Below, in pieces: positions 42,698 through 50,976 of a stretch of DNA of 64,000 nucleotides. Numbering within the stretch: position 1 is the first letter of the stretch; every line of letters starts with the position of its first letter. The stretch spans positions 33,288 to 97,287 of the forward strand of contig CALFSV010000342.1 in the NCBI GenBank assembly GCA_937916485.1, written 5' to 3'. The notes under the pieces were generated by a model. That model was not told the origin of the DNA, did no database searches, and was given only the letters and a program-made list of their open reading frames with translations. The translations under genes were made by a program, and so were the position numbers. This DNA is from an uncultured Paracoccaceae bacterium (GTDB lineage: Bacteria > Pseudomonadota > Alphaproteobacteria > Rhodobacterales > Rhodobacteraceae).

Positions 42698-43723
42698 CTC
42701 AACCGGCAGGTTCTCGCGAAAGACCACCTGCAAGCGTGGCGGCACCATTTCGTAGTCCTGTCCGCGCGCGGCATGGACCAGTGTATTGAGCGCCTCGCGG
42801 ATTTCGACCCGGGCATTCTGGTCGATGACTGCGTCAAGCGTTCCGTCCAACAGCAACGCCTTGTTTCCGTCGGTGGTATCATGGGCGATAAAGACACAGT
42901 CGGTATGTCGCCCAAAGTCGGTCAGCGCCCCGGCGATCCCTGCCGTGGCACCGCCTGCATTGTAGACGCCCGCCAGATCGGGATGCTGCTGCAAGAGGCG
43001 CGCCATCTCTGATCGCGCCTTGTCCCGGTTCTCGTGCACTTCGCTGAACTGGACAATTTCGATGTTTGGAAAGTCTTCATGCAGGACCTGACGAAACCCT
43101 ATTTCGCGCTCCTGATGACCGCGATAGGCGAGGGAGCCCGCAAAGAACGCGACCTCGGCGGCGGGCCGTGGCCCGATCAGGCGGCCCAGAAGATAGCCCG
43201 CCATCCGCCCTGCCTGTGCGTCGTTGATGCCGATATAGCCCAGATGCGGCACGTTCAGAATGTCAGAGGCAAGGGTCACGACAGATGTTCCCGACCGGAT
43301 CAGCCGGCGCACCGCCTCGCGCACCACCGGGTGGTCCAGCGCCACAAGGGCGACACCCTGCGCCTTGCCCCGCAGGTCATCAAGACATTGCGCCAGGCTC
43401 AGGGGATCGAATCCCGCAATGGTCATCACCTTTGTCTCAACCGCTGAGAACTGCGGTGTCTGTAGAGTGGCCTGTCGTTCAAGTTCGTGGATGAAGGCAT
43501 TGGTGCCCTGCGGCAGGACAAAGACGATCCGCACGTGCAAAAGCGGCGGGACTGCCATGACCGGGCGGCCGTCCTCATCCAGGTAACCAAGCCGGTTTGC
43601 TGTCGCCTTGATATGGGCAAGGGTCCGGGCCCGCACGCTGCCACGCCCGTTCATGGCCCGGTCGACTGTGGCAAGGGACACCCCCGCCTCCTTGGCGATA
43701 TCCGTCAGGGTTGGTCGCGGCAC
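42695..43723 (-). CDS. LacI-family transcriptional regulator
   Basis: This 342-residue repressor has an N-terminal helix-turn-helix (TLTDIAKEAGVSLATVDRAMNG, about 5-26, with the LacI hinge region at 40-58). A periplasmic-binding-protein-like sensor domain follows, including ALVALDHPVV, GYIGINDAQAGR and VYNAGGATAGI. It belongs to the branch with a 'DRAMN' recognition helix end, often tied to CUT2 sugar importers. It is divergent from the 13-gene operon that starts at 43949 and is its probable regulator. Confidence 0.9.
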   Translation of the reverse strand: MPRPTLTDIAKEAGVSLATVDRAMNGRGSVRARTLAHIKATANRLGYLDEDGRPVMAVPPLLHVRIVFVLPQGTNAFIHELERQATLQTPQFSAVETKVMTIAGFDPLSLAQCLDDLRGKAQGVALVALDHPVVREAVRRLIRSGTSVVTLASDILNVPHLGYIGINDAQAGRMAGYLLGRLIGPRPAAEVAFFAGSLAYRGHQEREIGFRQVLHEDFPNIEIVQFSEVHENRDKARSEMARLLQQHPDLAGVYNAGGATAGIAGALTDFGRHTDCVFIAHDTTDGNKALLLDGTLDAVIDQNARVEIREALNTLVHAARGQDYEMVPPRLQVVFRENLPVE

Positions 43724-43742
43724 ACTGAACTCCTATGAAGCT

Positions 43743-43849
43743 TTTTGAGGTATTTCGTCTGACTATTGTGCCGTCAACCCCGTCTTGGGCGGTTAAAGTC
43801 CGAAATTTCTTTTCGAAAGGCTAAGATATCCATCCAAGACACCTCAAAA
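43743..43849. promoter_or_regulatory. Candidate LacI operators in the divergent spacer
   Basis: TTTCGAAA (43811-43818), inside CGAAA-N5-TTTCG (43801-43815), has the central CpG palindrome typical of LacI-family operators. TTTTGAGGT (43743-43751) recurs as its exact reverse complement ACCTCAAAA at 43841-43849, with another CCTCAA just after. Either pair could be the operator; a loop between the distant arms is possible. Prediction only. Confidence 0.4.
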
Positions 43850-43948
43850 TGCCTCAATGCGTTCAATCATTTCATTGACTCCCTTCGCGGCGTGGGTCGA
43901 ATTGAACCTACAAGATGTGAGGCACGATCTGGGAGGAGGGCTGCGCGC

Positions 43949-45142
43949 ATGACGGTGCTTTTTGGCATGACCCATGACGCAGTGTCGCTTGCCGAACGGG
44001 CCGGAGCGCTGGCGCAATTCGGCGGTGTCCGTCTGATGACTGTTGAAGATGGGGCCGGCCGGGGCGTTCGCGTGCTTGAGTTCAACACCGGCAGCGGCCT
44101 GCGCTTTTCCGTCACCGTCGACCGTGCCATGGACATTGCAGAGGTGTCGCACAATGGCCGTCCCATCGGCTGGCAGTCCGCCAGCGGCATTCGCCATCCC
44201 GCGCTAACGCACGCCGAGGAAGAGGGCGGCCTTGGCTGGAACCGGTCGTTCAACGGCTTTCTGGCGACATGCGGACTGGACCATATTCTTGGCCCCGAGG
44301 AGGTGCCCGCCGAAACCTACCGCTATCCGCGCCGGGCGACGGTCCCTCAAGGGCTGCACGGTCGTATTGCCAATACGCCCGCCCGGCTCACTGGCTATGG
44401 GGAAATCTGGCAGGGCGACCGCTGTATCCTCTGGGCCGAGGGGATTGTCATTCAGGCGACCCTTTTTGGGGAAAACCTGCACCTGCACCGCTGGATCGAG
44501 GCGGATCTGGGGGGCAACGTCGTCCGTCTGTCGGACCGGGTGGTCAACGCCGGTTTTGCCAGAACGCCCCATATGCTGATGTATCACGTCAACCTTGGCT
44601 ACCCGGTGATAGATGACGGTGCCCGCCTTCTGGCCCCCGTCGGCGAGCCGATCTTTGCCACCCACGCCAAGGCGGGGTTGGCGGCGCAAGGGGTCGGATA
44701 TCGCACCTGTCCACCGCCGCGCCGGGACTGGACCGAACAGGTCTGGGAACATGACACCACCAGCGATGCCGAGGGCCGGGTGCCCGTGGCGGTGGTTAAT
44801 GACAGGCTTCGTTTCGGTATCCAGATCGAAACGGCCAAGACGGAATTGCCTTGCCTCCTCCAGTGGCAGAACTTTCAGTCGGGCAACTACGTGATGGGGA
44901 TCGAGGCGGCCACACACCATTTGCCGGGCAATACTTTTGCCCGCGAGCGGGATGAGATGATCTGGCTGGAAGCTGGCGAGGCGCGGTCCTATCACGCCGA
45001 ATTCCGGGTCCTCGACGGTGCTGCCGATATCGCGGTGGCAGAGGCGCGCATAGCCGCAATCCAGCGACAACCGGAGACCGACTATCCCGAGCCGACCGGA
45101 CGGTTTCCCCCGTTGTACTCGGCCAAGGACGGTGCCTCATGA
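43949..45142 (+). CDS. DUF4432 family protein (aldose-1-epimerase-like fold)
   Basis: This 397-residue protein has the galactose-mutarotase-like beta-sandwich pattern of DUF4432: SVTVDRAMDIAEVSHNGRPIGW near 50-72, GLHGRIANTPA, MYHVNLGYPVID and QWQNFQSGNYVMGIEAATH. Members occur in sugar catabolic clusters and are thought to bind or epimerise carbohydrate; no reaction is settled. ATG at 43949 has a strong GGGAGGAGGG site; the frame is open about 60 codons upstream, but those residues are not conserved-looking. It heads a 13-gene operon and overlaps the next gene by 4 bp. Confidence 0.83.
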   Translation: MTVLFGMTHDAVSLAERAGALAQFGGVRLMTVEDGAGRGVRVLEFNTGSGLRFSVTVDRAMDIAEVSHNGRPIGWQSASGIRHPALTHAEEEGGLGWNRSFNGFLATCGLDHILGPEEVPAETYRYPRRATVPQGLHGRIANTPARLTGYGEIWQGDRCILWAEGIVIQATLFGENLHLHRWIEADLGGNVVRLSDRVVNAGFARTPHMLMYHVNLGYPVIDDGARLLAPVGEPIFATHAKAGLAAQGVGYRTCPPPRRDWTEQVWEHDTTSDAEGRVPVAVVNDRLRFGIQIETAKTELPCLLQWQNFQSGNYVMGIEAATHHLPGNTFARERDEMIWLEAGEARSYHAEFRVLDGAADIAVAEARIAAIQRQPETDYPEPTGRFPPLYSAKDGAS

Positions 45143-46242
45143 CCGCCGTTGATCTGAACACCGCAGCGGTGCGCGACTACAGCCTGACCGGTCCCGAAAA
45201 CCGTCACGCGGTCGAGGTCGGGCTTGCCTCGGCGGAATGGTATCACTCGGACGTGCCGCGCAAGGTGATGAAGGAGTTGATGCAACGCTCGGACAGGATG
45301 GCGGATCGCGATACCCTTTTGTGGTTCGCCCTACTGGCGCTTACCGGCGGGGCCGGGGCGCTGCTTTGGGGCAGTTGGTGGGCGGTGCTGTTCTTTGGGG
45401 TTTACGGTGTCCTTTACGGCTCAGCCTGCGACAGCCGCTGGCACGAATGCGGCCACGGCACCGCATTCCGGACCGAGTGGAAGAACGATGTTGTCTATCA
45501 CATCGCGTCCTTCATGGTGATGCGCAACCCGACCGCCTGGCGGTGGAGCCACGCCCGCCACCACACCGATACCATCATCGTGGGTCGCGACCCCGAGATT
45601 GCAGTCATGCGCCCTGCCGCCATTCTCGGCCTCGCCCTGCGGTTCATCGCCATGCCCGACGTCTTCAACGAGTTGCGGACATTGGCGCGGCAGGCGCTGG
45701 GCCGGATCAGCGGTCAGGAAAAGGACTACATCCCCCAAACCGAATGGCCCCGGGTCGTGCTTTGGGCGCGGGTGCATATGACGATTTACCTTGTCACCAT
45801 CGTGACCGCGCTGATCACATGGTCGCTTTTGCCCTTGGTGCTGATCGGGGGGCCGCGCATCTACGGTTGCTGGCATATGGTGCTGGTTGGCCTGATCCAG
45901 CACGGCGGGCTTGCCGAGGATGTCCTTGACCACCGGCTCAACAGCCGGACGGTTCTGATCAATCCAGTCAGTCGCTGGATTTATTGGAACATGAACTACC
46001 ACGTCGAACACCACATGTTCCCCATGGTCCCCTATCACGCCTTGCCGCGTCTGCATGCCCTGATCCGCGATGACCTGCCGCCGCCCACCCCGTCGATCCT
46101 TGCCGCCTACGGCGAGATGATCGGCGCGGTCCTGCGTCAACGGCAAGAACCGGGGTATTATGTGCGCAAGACCCTTCCGGCCTCCGCCCGTCCCTACCGG
46201 GAGGAATTCCACGCAATGGTTCCCGAAAGGCGGCCGGTATGA
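45139..46242 (+). CDS. Membrane di-iron fatty-acid-desaturase/hydroxylase family protein
   Basis: This 367-residue integral membrane protein has the complete eight-histidine di-iron set: HECGH (102-106), HARHH (138-142) and HVEHH (288-292), with extra H255 and H265. Four or so membrane helices lie near 60-95 and 205-255. The family desaturates or hydroxylates C-H bonds using O2 and an electron donor such as a ferredoxin. Its place between DUF4432 and SDR genes of a sugar operon, with ATGA overlaps on both sides, argues against lipid housekeeping. It points to hydroxylation or oxidative removal of a group from the imported substrate. No electron-donor gene is seen. Confidence 0.88.
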   Translation: MTAVDLNTAAVRDYSLTGPENRHAVEVGLASAEWYHSDVPRKVMKELMQRSDRMADRDTLLWFALLALTGGAGALLWGSWWAVLFFGVYGVLYGSACDSRWHECGHGTAFRTEWKNDVVYHIASFMVMRNPTAWRWSHARHHTDTIIVGRDPEIAVMRPAAILGLALRFIAMPDVFNELRTLARQALGRISGQEKDYIPQTEWPRVVLWARVHMTIYLVTIVTALITWSLLPLVLIGGPRIYGCWHMVLVGLIQHGGLAEDVLDHRLNSRTVLINPVSRWIYWNMNYHVEHHMFPMVPYHALPRLHALIRDDLPPPTPSILAAYGEMIGAVLRQRQEPGYYVRKTLPASARPYREEFHAMVPERRPV

Positions 46243-47021
46243 AGGTCGCGCTGACGGACAAGGTGGTCATCATCACCGGTGCTGCGTCGGGCATCGGGGC
46301 GGCGATTGCGCAGGCGGTGGCAGAGGCAGGTGGCGTTGCGGGGCTTTTGCTGACCGACCGGGACGCAGAAGGCCTCGACGCGATGATCTCTGAGGTGTCC
46401 CCAATCGCACCGGTCGAGGTCTGCGTTGCTGACCTGTCCGATGTTGGAGCGCCTGCCCTTGTGGCGCGGGCTGCGATTGACAGGTTTGGCCGTATCGACG
46501 GTCTGGTAAACGCGGCGGGGCTGACCACCCGCAGTTCCATGCTGACCGGCACGGCAGAGATTTGGGAGAGCCTTTTTGCCGTCAACACCCGTGCCCCCTA
46601 TTTCCTTATGCAGGCCGCCATCGCCGATATGCTGGGGCGCAAGGCCCCCGGCACCATCGTCAATATCCAGTCGGTCAACGCCCATTGCGGCGCTGCCGAT
46701 CTGGCGATCTATTCGGCCACCAAAGGGGCGCTTGCCACCCTGACCAAGAACGCGGCCAACGCCCATGCGGCAGACCGGATCAGGGTCAACGGGATCAACC
46801 TTGGCTGGGTGGCGACCCCCAGCGAACACCGGATGCAGGCTGAGGTGCTGGGGCGCGGCCCCGGCTGGCTGGCAGAGGAAAGCGCCCGGATGCCCCTTGG
46901 CCGCATGGTCGAGGCGGTCGAGGCAGCCCGGTTTGCGACGTTTCTTTTGAGCGACCAGTCAGCACCGATGACGGGGTCATCGACCGATTTCGACCAAAGG
47001 GTCATGGGGGCACCGGTATGA
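46239..47021 (+). CDS. Short-chain dehydrogenase/reductase
   Basis: This is a 260-residue classical SDR. Cofactor motif TGAASGIG (13-20), NAAG (91-94), catalytic S145, Y158 and K162 (IYSATKGAL). D40 at the end of beta-2 suggests NAD preference. It should interconvert an alcohol and ketone of the sugar or cyclitol handled by the operon. It overlaps both neighbours by four bases. Confidence 0.9.
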   Translation: MKVALTDKVVIITGAASGIGAAIAQAVAEAGGVAGLLLTDRDAEGLDAMISEVSPIAPVEVCVADLSDVGAPALVARAAIDRFGRIDGLVNAAGLTTRSSMLTGTAEIWESLFAVNTRAPYFLMQAAIADMLGRKAPGTIVNIQSVNAHCGAADLAIYSATKGALATLTKNAANAHAADRIRVNGINLGWVATPSEHRMQAEVLGRGPGWLAEESARMPLGRMVEAVEAARFATFLLSDQSAPMTGSSTDFDQRVMGAPV

Positions 47022-47731
47022 CGGGGTTTGCAGGCAAACAGGTCCTTGTGGTGGGGGCCAGCCGGGCGGGTATCGGCGCGGCCATCGCAAGGGCCTTTCA
47101 GGAGGCAGGCGCCGAGGTCGCGATTACCGGGGTCGAAGCCGCGCCTGCACCCGAGGACCGCGCCCGCTTTGCCTACCACCAGATCGACGTGACGGATGCA
47201 GAGGCCGTGGCGGCCCTCGCCGCCCGGATCTCCCGCCTCGATATCCTGATCAACGGCGCTGCGATCACTGCGCGGGGCGAAGAGATGGCCCCGGCCTTCT
47301 TTGCGAAGGTGGTGGACGTGAACCTGTTTGGCACCTTTCGCATGGCAGAGGCCTTTCACCCCCACCTTGCCGCGCAGGGGGGCAGCCTGATCAACATCGC
47401 GTCAATGTATGCCCAGTTTGGCAGCCCCAAGAACCCGGCCTACGGGGCCAGCAAGGCAGCGGTGCAGCAATTGACCAAGTCGCTCGCTATCGCCTGGGCG
47501 CCTGACAAAATCCGGGTCAATGCCATCGCACCGGGCTTTATCGTGACCGAGCAGTCGGCACGCAGCCGCACCGACCCCACCCATGTCGCCAATGTCAGCG
47601 CCCGCACGCCCCTGGGCCGCTGGGGCCAGCCAGAGGACATCGCCGGGACCGCCCTCTTTCTGGCGTCCGATCAGGCGGCCTTTATCACCGGGGCCTGCAT
47701 CCCGGTTGACGGAGGGTACTCGGTTGCGTGA
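47018..47731 (+). CDS. Short-chain dehydrogenase/reductase
   Basis: This 237-residue SDR is different from its neighbour. The cofactor loop is VGASRAGIG (12-20), and the catalytic triad is S129, Y142 and K146 (AYGASKAAV). The C-terminus (FITGACIPVDGGYSVA) is the usual SDR ending. Two SDRs in tandem suggest two oxidation or reduction steps on successive intermediates. The start overlaps the upstream stop. Confidence 0.9.
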   Translation: MTGFAGKQVLVVGASRAGIGAAIARAFQEAGAEVAITGVEAAPAPEDRARFAYHQIDVTDAEAVAALAARISRLDILINGAAITARGEEMAPAFFAKVVDVNLFGTFRMAEAFHPHLAAQGGSLINIASMYAQFGSPKNPAYGASKAAVQQLTKSLAIAWAPDKIRVNAIAPGFIVTEQSARSRTDPTHVANVSARTPLGRWGQPEDIAGTALFLASDQAAFITGACIPVDGGYSVA

Positions 47732-47758
47732 CGCTGGACATAGGAAGGACGGACAGAA

Positions 47759-48925
47759 ATGACCAACTTCACCACCATCGGCGCGGCTGTCATCGGCACC
47801 GGCTTTATCGGCGCGGTCCACACTCAGGCATTGCGGCGGATCGGGGTGCAGGTGCGTGGCGTGCTTGGCTCCAGCCCCGAGCGGGGGGCCGAAGGGGCCA
47901 ACGCCTTGGGTGTTGCCAAGGCCTACCCATCGCTTGATGCGCTGCTTGCGGATCCGACGGTCGATCTGGTCCACGTCACCTCGCCCAATCACGCCCATTA
48001 TCCGCAGGTCAAGGCCATCCTTGCCGCGGGCAAGCACGTCATCTGCGAAAAGCCCCTGTCGATGACCTCTGCCCAATCGGCCGAGATGGTCGCCCTGGCG
48101 CGGGCCAGCGGCCGGATCTGCGCGGTGTCTTACAACATCCGCTTCTACCCCCTGAACCAGCAGGCCCGTGGCATGGTCGAGGCCGGGGAGCTGGGCGATA
48201 TCCGCTTTGTCACCGGCCACTACCATCAAGACTGGCTGGCCAAGCCCACCGACTGGAACTGGCGGCTTGAGACCGAGGCAGGCGGCGTCCTCCGCTCGGT
48301 CGGGGATATCGGGACGCACTGGATCGACCTGACCAGTTTTATCATCGGTCAGAAGGTGGTTTCCGTTCTGGCCGATCTGACGACTTTCATTCCCGAGCGG
48401 CAAAAGCCGACCGGCCCTGTCGCCACCTTTTCGCAATCGAGCGGGGGGACCGAGACGCGGACCATCAGGACCGATGACACGGCGATGATCATGTTGCGCT
48501 TTGCCAACGGGGCAAAGGGGATGATGTCCACCAGCCAGGTCAACATCGGGCGCAAGAATTCGCTGCAATGGGACATCGCCGGGTCCCGGGCCTCTACCGC
48601 CTGGGACTCAGAGGTGCCGGATCATCTGTTCATTGGTCATAGGGATGCGCCCAACCAGATCCTGCAACGGGACGCATCGCTGATGAACCCCACGGGTGCG
48701 AGGGCGGCCAGCCTTCCGGGTGGCCACGTCGAAGGCTTTGCCGACAGCTTTGCCGCCTTTTTCGGGCAGGTCTATGCGGATGTGGCGCGGGGCGAACGTT
48801 CGCCTGCATCGACCTACGCGAGTTTTGAGGACGGCCACTACGAAATGCGGGTCTGCGATGCGGTGCTGCGCAGTGCAGCCACCGGAACCTGGGCCGATGT
48901 TGAACCAAAGGGAGAGACTTCATGA
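47759..48925 (+). CDS. Gfo/Idh/MocA-family oxidoreductase
   Basis: This 388-residue sugar or cyclitol dehydrogenase has dinucleotide motif IGTGFIGAVH (12-21), CEKPLSM (K98), and a catalytic segment DIGTHWIDL, with the canonical Asp and His. Its C-terminal beta-sheet domain is of normal length. It resembles inositol-dehydrogenase and glucoside-3-dehydrogenase-like members, but substrate cannot be read from sequence. It overlaps the next gene by 4 bp. Confidence 0.9.
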   Translation: MTNFTTIGAAVIGTGFIGAVHTQALRRIGVQVRGVLGSSPERGAEGANALGVAKAYPSLDALLADPTVDLVHVTSPNHAHYPQVKAILAAGKHVICEKPLSMTSAQSAEMVALARASGRICAVSYNIRFYPLNQQARGMVEAGELGDIRFVTGHYHQDWLAKPTDWNWRLETEAGGVLRSVGDIGTHWIDLTSFIIGQKVVSVLADLTTFIPERQKPTGPVATFSQSSGGTETRTIRTDDTAMIMLRFANGAKGMMSTSQVNIGRKNSLQWDIAGSRASTAWDSEVPDHLFIGHRDAPNQILQRDASLMNPTGARAASLPGGHVEGFADSFAAFFGQVYADVARGERSPASTYASFEDGHYEMRVCDAVLRSAATGTWADVEPKGETS

Positions 48926-49833
48926 AACTGGGCCTCTTGACCGCCCCTTTCGAGGGCACAAGCCTGATGGATGTCGCGGACTGGACCGCCGCCAACGGCA
49001 TGTCGGCCCTTGAGGTCGCCTGCTGGCCTTCCAGCGGGGGCGAGGCGCGGCGCTATGCCGGGACCAGCCATATCAACGTGGACGGCCTGACGAAGGCGCA
49101 AGGGTCCGAGATCATGGGCGCGATAGCCGACAAGGGGATCGAGATTTCGGGGCTCGGCTACTATCCCAACCCCCTGCACGCAGATGCCGATCACCGGGAC
49201 GAGGTGATCGGGCACCTGAAAAAGGTGATCACCGCGGCCGGTACCATGGGTGTCGGTGTCGTTAATACATTCGTCGGGGGTGATCGGCGGCTGACGGTGG
49301 ACGATAACTGGGCAAGGGCCGAGCAGATCTTTCCCGACATCGTCCGGCACGCCGTCGACAATGGCGTGACCCTCGCCTTCGAAAACTGCCCGATGATCTT
49401 TTCCAAAGACGAATGGCCTGGCGGGCACAACATCGCCTACAGCCCGCGCATCTGGCGGCGGATCTTTGAAAGCTGGGAAGGGGTCGGCATGAATTTCGAC
49501 CCCAGCCATCTGGTCTACCAGATGATCGACCAGACCCGCTTTATCCGCGAATTCGGCGACCGGTTTGCCCATGTCCATGCCAAGGACCTGATGATCGATC
49601 AGGAGGGTCTTTACGAGCGTGGCATCCTGTCCGCCGGCATGGGCTGGCAAATCCCGCGCCTGTGCGGTCTGGGCGACGTGGACTGGGGGAAGTTCTTTGG
49701 TGAACTTTACCGGGTGGGCTACGATGGGCCCGTCATCATCGAACACGAAGACCGCGATTTCGAAGGGACCGACGAAAAGGTCAAACGGGGCTTCTGCCTC
49801 GCCCGTGACGTGCTGAGCCCCTTTATTCACTAG
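48922..49833 (+). CDS. Sugar phosphate isomerase/epimerase family TIM-barrel protein
   Basis: This 303-residue AP-endonuclease-2-like barrel has metal ligands expected at E in AFENCPM, D in NFDPSH, H in HVHAKD and E in IIEHED. This group includes inosose dehydratases, epimerases and the lyases that eliminate the aglycone from 3-keto-glycosides. Next to several Gfo/Idh dehydrogenases, the last activity is an attractive possibility. It is the last gene before the importer; a 48-bp spacer with a T-rich stretch precedes the binding protein. Confidence 0.88.
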   Translation: MKLGLLTAPFEGTSLMDVADWTAANGMSALEVACWPSSGGEARRYAGTSHINVDGLTKAQGSEIMGAIADKGIEISGLGYYPNPLHADADHRDEVIGHLKKVITAAGTMGVGVVNTFVGGDRRLTVDDNWARAEQIFPDIVRHAVDNGVTLAFENCPMIFSKDEWPGGHNIAYSPRIWRRIFESWEGVGMNFDPSHLVYQMIDQTRFIREFGDRFAHVHAKDLMIDQEGLYERGILSAGMGWQIPRLCGLGDVDWGKFFGELYRVGYDGPVIIEHEDRDFEGTDEKVKRGFCLARDVLSPFIH

Positions 49834-49881
49834 ACGCCTTTTTTCACAAGAACGACCAAAAACCTAATGGGAGGAATTGAT

Positions 49882-50919
49882 ATGAAAAGACATTTAACAA
49901 CGACCGCAGCCCTGGCCCTCATGGCCACCGGCCTTGGAAGCGCGGCCTTTGCCGAGGCGCATGGCGGCTACACCATCGGCATCTCGAACACCGTTCAGGG
50001 CAACGGCTGGCGCGAAGAGATGGTCTGTGCGATGAAGGCCCAGGCCCTTGTCTCGGGTCAGGTCGACAGCCTCAACATCGCCCATCGCAACACTGATGCG
50101 GCTGGCCAGCTTGAGGATATTCGCAACCTCATCCAGGCTGGTGTGGATGCCATCGTCATCAACCCCTCGAACGCGGACGGCGTCAACGCGGCCATCGAAG
50201 AGGCGATTGCCGCAGGTATCGTGGTCGTCGCCGTCGATCAGGCCGTGACCGCCGAAGGGGCCTACATCCTGTCCAACAACCAGGAAGAATACGCCTACCT
50301 TGGGGCGAGCTGGCTGTTTGAGGAATTGGGCGGTTCGGGCAGCGTGGTCTACATGCGCGGTGCCGCAGGTGCGGGTGCAGATAACGATCGGGACGCCGGC
50401 TTCCAGCGCGCCCTTGCCGAACATCCGGGCATCGAAGTGGTGCATGAGGTCTTTACCGGCTGGCAGCAGGATCAGGGCAAGCAGCAGATCCTTGACTACC
50501 TGTCCACCGGTCTGCCTGTTGACGGGGTCTGGACCAGCGGGATCGACAACGTGATCGTCGATGCCTTTATCGAATCCGATGTGCCCCTGGTGCCGATCGT
50601 TGGCGCCGACAACGCCGGTTTCGTCGGTCAACTTGCATCCGTTGAAGGCTTTACCGGCGCCGCTGTGACGAACCCCGGCTCCATCGGTGGGGCGGGCGTT
50701 ACTCTGGCGCTGCAGATCCTTGGCGGCGAAATGCCCGCCAGCAACACCGTCCTCGTTGATCCCTCGATCTGGGCCAACAACGACCCCGAAGGGGTTGCCC
50801 TGATCGAAGCGGCGCAGAACCCCAACCTTGATCCTGAATGGCCGGTTTCGGTCATGATCCCGGGCTGGACCACCTACTCTATGGACGAGATCATCGCCTG
50901 CGCAGGCCCCGGCGAATAA
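49882..50919 (+). CDS. CUT2 sugar ABC transporter solute-binding protein (Peripla_BP_4)
   Basis: This 345-residue periplasmic binding protein of the ribose/galactose class has a signal peptide MKRHLTTTAALALMATGLGSAAFA|EAHG. Mature motifs: GISNTVQGNGWREEM (first strand), DAIVINPSNADGVN, VVVAVDQAV and GADNAGFVG. It should bind a monosaccharide, glycoside or cyclitol. ATG at 49882 follows GGGAGGAATTG; an in-frame Met five codons upstream would spoil the signal peptide. Confidence 0.92.
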   Translation: MKRHLTTTAALALMATGLGSAAFAEAHGGYTIGISNTVQGNGWREEMVCAMKAQALVSGQVDSLNIAHRNTDAAGQLEDIRNLIQAGVDAIVINPSNADGVNAAIEEAIAAGIVVVAVDQAVTAEGAYILSNNQEEYAYLGASWLFEELGGSGSVVYMRGAAGAGADNDRDAGFQRALAEHPGIEVVHEVFTGWQQDQGKQQILDYLSTGLPVDGVWTSGIDNVIVDAFIESDVPLVPIVGADNAGFVGQLASVEGFTGAAVTNPGSIGGAGVTLALQILGGEMPASNTVLVDPSIWANNDPEGVALIEAAQNPNLDPEWPVSVMIPGWTTYSMDEIIACAGPGE

Positions 50920-50928
50920 TCTGATCGG

Positions 50929-50952
50929 TGGCCCCGGTACAAGCCGGGGCCA
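50929..50952 (+). terminator. Intercistronic hairpin after the CUT2 binding protein
   Basis: TGGCCCCGG and CCGGGGCCA form a perfect 9-bp stem with a 6-base loop. There is no T-run. It sits between the binding-protein and ATPase genes, where such structures usually raise the relative amount of binding protein. Confidence 0.6.
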
Positions 50953-50976
50953 TCCCTCCATGAGGCAAGGGCAGGC

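Noticed and set aside
43896..43915. A tRNA gene on the minus strand suggested by GGTTCAATTC
   Set aside because: The T-stem bases around the loop do not pair, and no anticodon or acceptor arms can be folded; kept only as a weak remnant idea.
43766..43948. A 61-residue N-terminal extension of the DUF4432 protein
   Set aside because: A strong ribosome-binding site precedes ATG 43949, and the extension runs through the presumed operator region with non-protein-like sequence.
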